From assembly GCF_963576545.1 (NCBI RefSeq), contig NC_083642.1:2999188-3063187 (forward strand): a DNA stretch of 64,000 nucleotides, given 5' to 3'. Under the pieces are notes generated by a model that worked only from the letters and a program-made list of their open reading frames with translations, searched no databases and had not been told where the DNA came from. Position 1 is the first letter of the stretch. Each line of letters begins with the position of its first letter. The stretch comes from Limanda limanda (Eukaryota; Chordata; Actinopteri; Pleuronectiformes; Pleuronectidae). The translations under genes and the position numbers were made by a program. Of this stretch, positions 52,900-64,000 are shown in pieces.

Positions 52900-53300
52900 A
52901 TAGTAATACGTTTTTTATTTATATAGAGTTTCTCAAAACAAAGCTACAAAGTGTTTCACAAATAAAATTCACAAGTAAAAACACATGAAAAATAAATAAC
53001 AAAGCACAATCATAAAAGAATAAAGTAAAAAATTAAACCCCTAAAAGTAAAGCATGATCCTCCATTAAATCAATAAAAACTAGAATCACTAGTAATAACT
53101 AGAATAGGTCAAATCAGGAAATACATTATAGTAAAAGTACATGTTAAGCTTTGATTCAAAGGAAGAAACTGATCCTCTCATACTCCACAGCCTCAGAGTT
53201 CCTCAAGCTCTGTCCCTCTGGTCTTTGATCGAGAATCTGGAACTGTTAAAAGCTTTGTAAGTAATTAAAATAACCTAAAATCTTAACTGGAAGCCAGTAG
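52900..53300 (+). repeat. Interspersed repeat E, copy 1
   Basis: Begins tttatttatatagagtttct, then caaagtgtttcacaaataaa, with an A-rich body and a block ending gtccctctggtctttgatcg. It shares the head with 62850-63270 (gagctacaaggtgcttcaca). It is noncoding. Confidence 0.55.
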
Positions 53301-53551
53301 GAAAAAAAGGGTTTTAATAATAGTTTTACATTTATTGTCATAATTATGATTATTGTTTTCTAGCCTGGCCGATTCTAAAGGAAGTGGGAGGTGAAATAGC
53401 TTTGATGCAGTTCCTAGGATTGTCCAGCAGAGGGACTAACGAGCTGCCACATTAACATATTTCATCTCAACTTCTTGTAAAGTTCAAGAGTTTGGTTGCA
53501 ATTTATTTTAATCGACAGCGAGTGGATCTTCTAGCAGAAAGGTAGATATAA

Positions 53552-53621
<70 letters not shown>
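53552..53621 (+). repeat. (TTGA)n microsatellite, about 17 copies
   Basis: An uninterrupted tetranucleotide tract of about 70 bp. Confidence 0.98.
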
Positions 53622-53627
<6 letters not shown>

Positions 53628-54028
53628 TAGCAAGTCCTTTAATCAGAAGCTATTGAGAACCTGTGCCATCCAGTATGAGATATTAATATAAAGAGCTGAA
53701 TAAACTGTTATAATAAAACAATTAAACTGTAAAAACATCAACCACAGACACAGAAGCTGTAGTTTTACTTCTATCTTTTTGGAGGATTGTAAAAACATCC
53801 TCCTGTTCCATAAGTTCTGTGGAGAACCTTGCAGCCGAGCCACAGAGGAACATGAGAGGAACATTATTTAACTTCTGGTTTCTCTTTCCACTCAAACACT
53901 GTTGAGAACGAGTGTAGTTCTGTGTGTGCAGAGCAAAGAGAGCAGAGTCTCCAGTCCCCAAGTGGCAAGACTCCTCTGGCAGGGTTCCTTACAGCAGCAG
54001 AGTCCAGGATTGGGTTGTATTTTTGGAA

Positions 54029-54030
<2 letters not shown>

Positions 54031-54060
<30 letters not shown>
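54031..54060 (+). repeat. (TG)n microsatellite upstream of JPH2
   Basis: Fifteen TG/GT units about 450 bp upstream of the JPH2 ATG. Confidence 0.97.
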
Positions 54061-54502
54061 TTGGTGAGGGGGGGTGTGTGGGGGGGAGGGTTAGCCTTGT
54101 TAGGTCTGCTGAAATATTTCCAACAGCAGCGACTGTCAGGAGATAGCTGCTGGCAGCAGGGACAGGACAGGGGGAGAGAGAGGGGCTGTGTCTCTGTGGC
54201 CATGTAAGATCTGCGGCTCCTCATCCAGACTCACACAGGAACAACAAGTAATTAGCTCCAGATGATTCATTTATTCTAGAAACTAAGTGTGTGTGTGATT
54301 GTTCATGAAGAATCCAACGCTGGAGGAATCTGGATCAACATAGAGTGCCTGTCCTTCATGGACACAAGCCCAGTCCAGAGGAAGACACCGGGACCGACCG
54401 AGCCCTGAGGACACCTCCGGGCCGGGTGTGGATGTCAGGTGGAGGTGACGTGCCGGAGCTCCAGCCTTCATCCAGCTAACACAGCTTCTCCTTCTGACCT
54501 GA

Positions 54503-58911
<4,409 letters not shown>

Positions 58912-60024
58912 GTGAGAAGAGTCCCAGGAAACAAATGAGAAATATCATGTTAACCAGCTTCTCAAATTGTGCTTCTTTTTCCAAACACAATCAGAGATGG
59001 AATCTATAGGGATGTTGTTTTTTTAAACCAGACAAAGCAGTTGATTAAAGGGCAATTATAAAAGATAAAGCTCTTAAAATCAAATCAAACTTTCTTTAAG
59101 CTTTTCAAAAAGACAAAAATTTGGAGATGAGATTTCAAAGTGTTTCTAAGTTCCGTGAACAGAGAAAGTAAACGAGACAAAAAATAAAACCAGACCCTTC
59201 ATTTATTCTGAGCCGCCCACTGACCTATACGTATATTCTTATATATTGTTATTATAGATAAGAAATAATGAGCACACAGGCTAAAGTGACCAAAGGAATT
59301 TCCTATCAGACGCTGGACACCCAGAGCCCATCATCAGGAGTCTCTATATTGGATATAATATATATATATATAATTATCCTCTATTCCTGAACTGGGAGCA
59401 CATGAGACACTGTAAGACAAAACCTCACTAGCGATAAGAACAACCCCCGAAGACAAATCAATCCAGACACAAAAATACAAATGACACAAAAGAAAAATAC
59501 ACACGTGAACTTGAGTTTGTCTGTGACCGTACATGGACGCAGTGTTTTTGTCCACAGTCGCTTCAGCACCTGAAATAAGCTCTGTGTTTACAGACGTGTT
59601 CTGACGGAGCGCAGACCCCGGTCCCAGCAGATCCAAATCTAAATATTGTGCTGGGAGGATAAGCAGTAATGGGCCAGTGTGCATCGTGTCAGTGCTTCAC
59701 GCTCACAGCTCATCTTCAGGCGCCTGCACCAGCAGAATGGAAGCAAACACTTGGTGTGTTGATGAAATTATGAACCAGAATATCACAGAAAATGCAGAGG
59801 TTACCTCAGAAAAACTTCTGAATTCCCTTTTTTATGATCGTTCAGCGCGGCCTGACCTCTGAACTAAACTACCAAACTATAAGTAAAGTAGGTAACACAA
59901 CGGCCTGGAGTCGCTTTCTGCAGAGAGAGAACTATAACTTGTGATTCTTCAAGTGGGAGTTTGAACGACGGTCTTCTACTTGTAGTATTTTTACATTCTC
60001 GTGAGTCGTTTTCAGAGGTGAACT

Positions 60025-60420
60025 CCGGAGCATGTGCACAGAACTGGGTCTGGACCTTCTCCACAGTTTGTGTTCTACACGTAGGCAACCAGTTATCTGC
60101 AGGAGAGGGGGGGGGGTGCAGCAGACAGAACCAGGACGTGACGTTTTCATTCTGCTGCGGAGATCACTTGTTTTTTGTTTACAGCACATTGACACGTGTG
60201 GCTCCACTTGTGATCCTGAGATATTTGTTTTCATTTCGTTTTTCGCTTATTTGCGTTTGTCGCGTGTTGGAAACGTGGTTATCTTGCTCGTGATGAATCC
60301 TGCGGAGGATTCTCACGTCAGACATTCAGCTGAATGGAACTCAGGAGAAACTCTGGAGATTATCCGGAGTTCAGTGCATGTCTGGAAGCAGCTATATTTG
60401 TACATTCCCTGAAGTACTGG
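60025..60420 (+). repeat. Interspersed repeat D, copy 2
   Basis: Carries the blocks shared with 20690-21030, including the G-run, gtgacgttttcattctgctg, cggagatcac, gatgaatcct and ccggagttcagtgcatgtct. Copy 3 at 61780-61915 shares the last block and gcgtcgcactcggacct. Confidence 0.6.
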
Positions 60421-60529
60421 ATCTGAATACTTCTCACGTTTTTCCATGATGAAATCTACTCCGCAGTGTAACGTGAATATTAAACTAAAGTCCCGTGTTA
60501 TATAAGCAGTGGAGACATGACACATCTGT

Positions 60530-60800
60530 TCCTGGCAGCGACTCCTTCGCTCTATGATCCTCTGGCGAAGGCGCGGACGGTTAAAAATACCACCTGTGCA
60601 CGGCCTGGGAAGCCGGACCCGGCCTCTGGTCCCGGTGCAGAGAGACACACGTCTGCACCGGGACGCTCGGTGGACATTGTTGTGTTGCGTCGGGCCGGCA
60701 GCCGCTGGTCTGGAGGAGGACCTGTGAGGCAGGCCGGGGTGTAAATGACGCACACACAGGGGCCCTGCGGTCACAGAGGAGCCCTGACTAAATATGGACA
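60530..60800. promoter_or_regulatory. Candidate muscle enhancer in JPH2 intron 2
   Basis: A GC-rich island that contains GTTAAAAATACC (60580-60591), one base short of a MEF2 site, directly abutting CACCTG (60591-60596), a myogenic E-box. CTAAATATGG (60788-60797) is one mismatch from an SRF CArG box. The combination suits a muscle gene, but motif matches of this quality can arise by chance. Confidence 0.3.
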
Positions 60801-61779
60801 CGCACACTCCTGCTGTATCACAATCACAGGGGAATGCAACAGCTGATTATCCCCCCCGCCTCCCTCTTTCCTGCCTGGTCACAGACACACACACACAGAC
60901 TGTGTGCTTACACTAACTCACACTGGCTCTTCTATTGTTTCCCTCACATTTGTCCAGTTGAGGCGAATCCAAAACTCGCCCCACAGTCGCACAACTCTGC
61001 CTCAACAACACAACTCTGCAGTGTAGACTGCCTGTAGACAGTTTGTGTCGGCGACTGGAAACTGCAGCTCCTCTTCTTGACAGTTGGAGATCACAGGTCT
61101 GAGACCACCTTGTGTCAGCAGTGGTGTCAAATGGTTCCGCGGATATAAATATGACACAGCTCATAAGCAAGTGCCTGGGTATAAAGGGTTAGTGTATATA
61201 TGTACCACACCTAGCTTTAGTTGTGCAGCTTGGATTACACACTGTTCTGCTGATTCCAGTGTTTTGTGTCGCCCGTAACATTTGTCAACACGGTTCAGGT
61301 CTGACCTCAGCGTGCGACTATGCCGCCTGTTTTTATAAGTTACTTGTTTAATGAGTAATAAAGTCACTGAGGAGAAAATAGCCGGTGGGTAATTAGATGA
61401 GATCTCTGACGCTAGTCCTTGTGTGACCTCCTGACAATGTTGCACTTAGCAGCTAAAAGGGTTTTCCCCGAGCAACAGAACCACTTCACACGTGGGATCG
61501 CTGAAGTCAAGTTGTTCATTTGGGGATTCAGGACAGGTGTTAAAGCTGTGGCCGTGGTACCTACAGCACGTATGCAGTAGGGGGCGCTGCTGTTGTTGAC
61601 AAGCAGGCGACATGTCGTAGTTGTCATGCGTGATTTCAAAGCCGTGTTACCGGAGAGTGTCCGCACGATTTTTGCATTTTTGTTCACATAAAAAATGTTT
61701 TCCTCCTGAGATACTTTTAGTTTTTCATGGGCTCATTTGGACATTAGTCGATGTATTTTCTTGGGGACTGGTTGGTGAA

Positions 61780-61915
61780 AGTCCTGAGAAATTCCAGAGC
61801 GTCGCACTCGGACCTTTGTGTTCTAACAAACAGTCCCTCAGGATAATGTCAGGAGATTATCTGGAGTTCAGTGCATGTCTGACAGCAGCTCAACACTGCA
61901 GTGTGGCTGCTGACC
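61780..61915 (+). repeat. Interspersed repeat D, copy 3 (partial)
   Basis: Shares gagcgtcgcactcggacct, gattatctggagttcagtgc and atgtctgacagcagct with the tails of the copies at 20690 and 60025. Confidence 0.5.
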
Positions 61916-62330
61916 TGCAGCAGGAGCTGGAAAGAAACGACCAGATTCAGATGCTCGACTAAAATCACTGGTGTGTAACTACTTTTTAGCTGATTTAGCA
62001 TCTCAGATACAACATGTACAACATCAATACCAGCGCTGTGCATGCCTGGAGCTCGTCATGCTGTCTGCAGCAGAGTGAGCGATGAGAAGCTCCAACAAAG
62101 AAGGCAGACGACAATCAGAGAACTCTCTAAACGTCCAATCACAGACCTGCTGACATCCTCTCTCTCTCACGCACATTGACATTGGTGGGAAAGACTCCGC
62201 CTCCCAGAGATTAATCGACAAGTTGACAACTTTTTGGGAATAGCTGACAACTCCTGACATGTAGTAATCGTGAAGTGATTTATTCGTCTTTTATTAGGGA
62301 CCAATTCACTCTGTCACTCTCCCTCTGTCC

Positions 62331-62332
<2 letters not shown>

Positions 62333-62385
<53 letters not shown>
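62333..62385. repeat. (CA)n microsatellite, about 26 repeats
   Basis: An uninterrupted dinucleotide tract of 53 bp. Confidence 0.99.
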
Positions 62386-62390
<5 letters not shown>

Positions 62391-62849
62391 GTTGGAACAG
62401 GACCTTCCACACAGATCCAGTGGCACATGCCAGAATGACAGAATATCTCTTGCCATCAGCGGCTCCAGGACAACTGCAGCGTGACGAGGAACAGATGGTG
62501 ACAAACCAGCAGAACAGAAGGACATGCGAGAAGAAAGGATTTTATTGCTACATAAAGATTTATGCTACAGATTATTCTGTGATCTCAGACAAGCTGTGGG
62601 TGGTGCAGACGGGACCGAGTCTCTTTCTGCAGCTCGTGTGCAACAGGCATCTCCAGCAGGCGACCCTAAAAGCACAAGGGGTATTTAGGTCACAGTGTCA
62701 AATGTCATGTTTGGTTGCAGAGACCCTCTGGAGGACGGACACCGGCTGCAGCAGTTATACAATGTAAAGGGACGGAAAATGTATTGGTTGAATTTTTTAC
62801 CGTGACAGTTATTCTTCCTTGTTATACTTCCCACAATAATAATTATAAT

Positions 62850-63270
62850 AATATTTGTTGCCTTTCAAAACAGTTACAGAGCTACAAGGTGCTTCACAAA
62901 TAAAGTATACATGCAAAGTTAGCACATCATAGAAAAGCCCGATCAATAAGGTGATAAAACAAAACAAATAAAACAATCAAATAAAAACATTTTAAAGCAT
63001 TTAAAGAAATTAAAAACAATGAAAACGTCAGACGAGTTTTTGACCTGCTGATCTGATTGTTCCACAGTGTCGGAGCTAAAACCATAAAAGCATGATTTCT
63101 TTTAAACCTGGATCATGAACATCGGATTCTCTGATTTCAGAGTGACAGGTTCAAAGTGCTGAAAGACAAAGCGGAGACGGCTCCTGTGTTGATTCGGAGG
63201 TGACTAATCAAGTCTTAAAATTAATTCTGCAGTGGATGGGGGAGCCTGTGTAGCTCCCACTTCCTCTGGT
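62850..63270 (+). repeat. Interspersed repeat E, copy 2
   Basis: Begins cctttcaaaacagttacaga, then gctacaaggtgcttcacaaa, then an A-rich stretch, tgttccacagtgtcggagct and ctctgatttcagagtgacag. Its head matches 52900-53300. Confidence 0.55.
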
Positions 63271-64000
63271 AAAACATCACAGAGAACAAAGGGACTGCAG
63301 AAATCTTAAAGTGACGATAACCAGGGTCTTATGAACTTGTCATAAAATAATAAATATAAGAACAAACATCAGTGTGATAAGAACGACCTGAACTGACAGA
63401 AACCATCTTTGAAAAACATGTATTCAATGATTTTTTTGTGGGAACAAGTGATATTCCTCATTTCTCCTCCTTGGGACAGTCAACCAAGGTCACAACTTCA
63501 TTTTAAAACTCTACTTTTGGTACAAAAATTGCTTTCGTTGTAATAGTTAAAGTCAAGGTGAGAATCTAAGGAGTGATCAATATCAATGGGGATGCTCTCT
63601 CCCATGAGGATAAATGTGTAATAACTTGAACACTGTATCTTGGAAGTTTCCTCAAAGAGCTTGTTGCTAAGCAGCAGCTGCGTGTTTCAGTTTTAACGTG
63701 TGAGGTTGTGAGGATGTTCGTGGAAGAGGGGGGGGCAGACTGTGTGAGGACAGGTGGAGCTCATCGATCACACAGGAAACTCCAGGAGTCTCTAATTGTT
63801 CCAGTGGGAAGAAACTTCCCCGCTGAGTTTTTCAAGTGGACTGGGAGACTATTTCCAGCTCAGGGTAAAGTTACAGTATGACAAGTATCCTCAGAGTAAT
63901 CACAATCAGTAATTCTCCCAGTTAATGTGGGAGAAATTACAGCAGCCGCCCAGCTGCCAGCTTCTCAATCAACGGGTCGACCACTTTGGTCCAGACTGAA

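Larger units (their letters stand above)
58912..64000. other. JPH2 intron 2 to window end, no further exon seen
   Basis: No splice-consistent sequence like the junctophilin exon-3 start (a helix rich in Ala/Lys with QESNIAR) was recognised on the plus strand. Content is AT-rich with interspersed repeats (60025-60420, 61780-61915, 62850-63270), a CA microsatellite and one GC-rich block (60530-60790). Open frames here are short and unassigned. Confidence 0.5.

Noticed and set aside
58912..64000. JPH2 exon 3 within the window
   Set aside because: No plus-strand sequence with an acceptor and the expected Ala/Lys-rich helix was found; it is taken to lie to the right.

Overview
The window is nuclear DNA of a ray-finned fish, most likely a percomorph-type teleost. 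Its genes are split by canonical GT-AG introns and encode vertebrate proteins. The spacers are full of CA/GT microsatellites, minisatellites and short interspersed repeats that look typical of teleosts. No prokaryotic, viral or CRISPR feature was seen.

Six protein-coding genes can be read exon by exon. From left to right they are TTPAL (minus strand, first coding exon only), HNF4A (minus, complete, with two alternative first exons), R3HDML (minus, complete), FITM2 (plus, complete, two exons), GDAP1L1 (minus, complete, six exons) and JPH2 (plus, first two coding exons; the rest lies beyond the right edge). This is the order and relative orientation I recall for human 20q13.12, except that OSER1, which in human lies between GDAP1L1 and JPH2, is not visible.

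The most informative region is the HNF4A regulatory domain (about 9.2-22.5 kb). The P1 first exon is at 9235-9322. A separate P2-type first exon encoding MVNVNTHVSSSMELPF is at 22225-22273, 13 kb upstream and just 3' of R3HDML. It ends in the same splice phase as the P1 exon and joins the shared exon 2. About 150-200 bp upstream of its ATG lie an HNF1-type site, a TAAT-core site and an ONECUT/HNF6 site, in the order I recall for the human pancreatic P2 promoter. Between P1 and P2 there are clusters of HNF4, FOXA, HNF1, HNF6 and GATA-like motifs that are candidate enhancers.

The genes do not form a pathway. HNF4A is a liver/gut/pancreas transcription factor, TTPAL a lipid-transfer-type protein, R3HDML a secreted CAP protein, FITM2 an ER lipid-droplet protein, GDAP1L1 a GST-like membrane protein and JPH2 the junctional membrane tether of muscle.

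The repeat landscape is notable. The only FITM2 intron is almost entirely a 1.8-kb purine-rich 25-bp minisatellite. JPH2 intron 1 holds a 392-bp tandem duplication and a perfect 16-bp fold-back. A 226-bp polypurine tract abuts the GDAP1L1 start codon. One interspersed family recurs roughly ten times in 64 kb. Exon edges were placed by eye from splice signals, frame continuity and remembered homologues. No alignment or database search was run.
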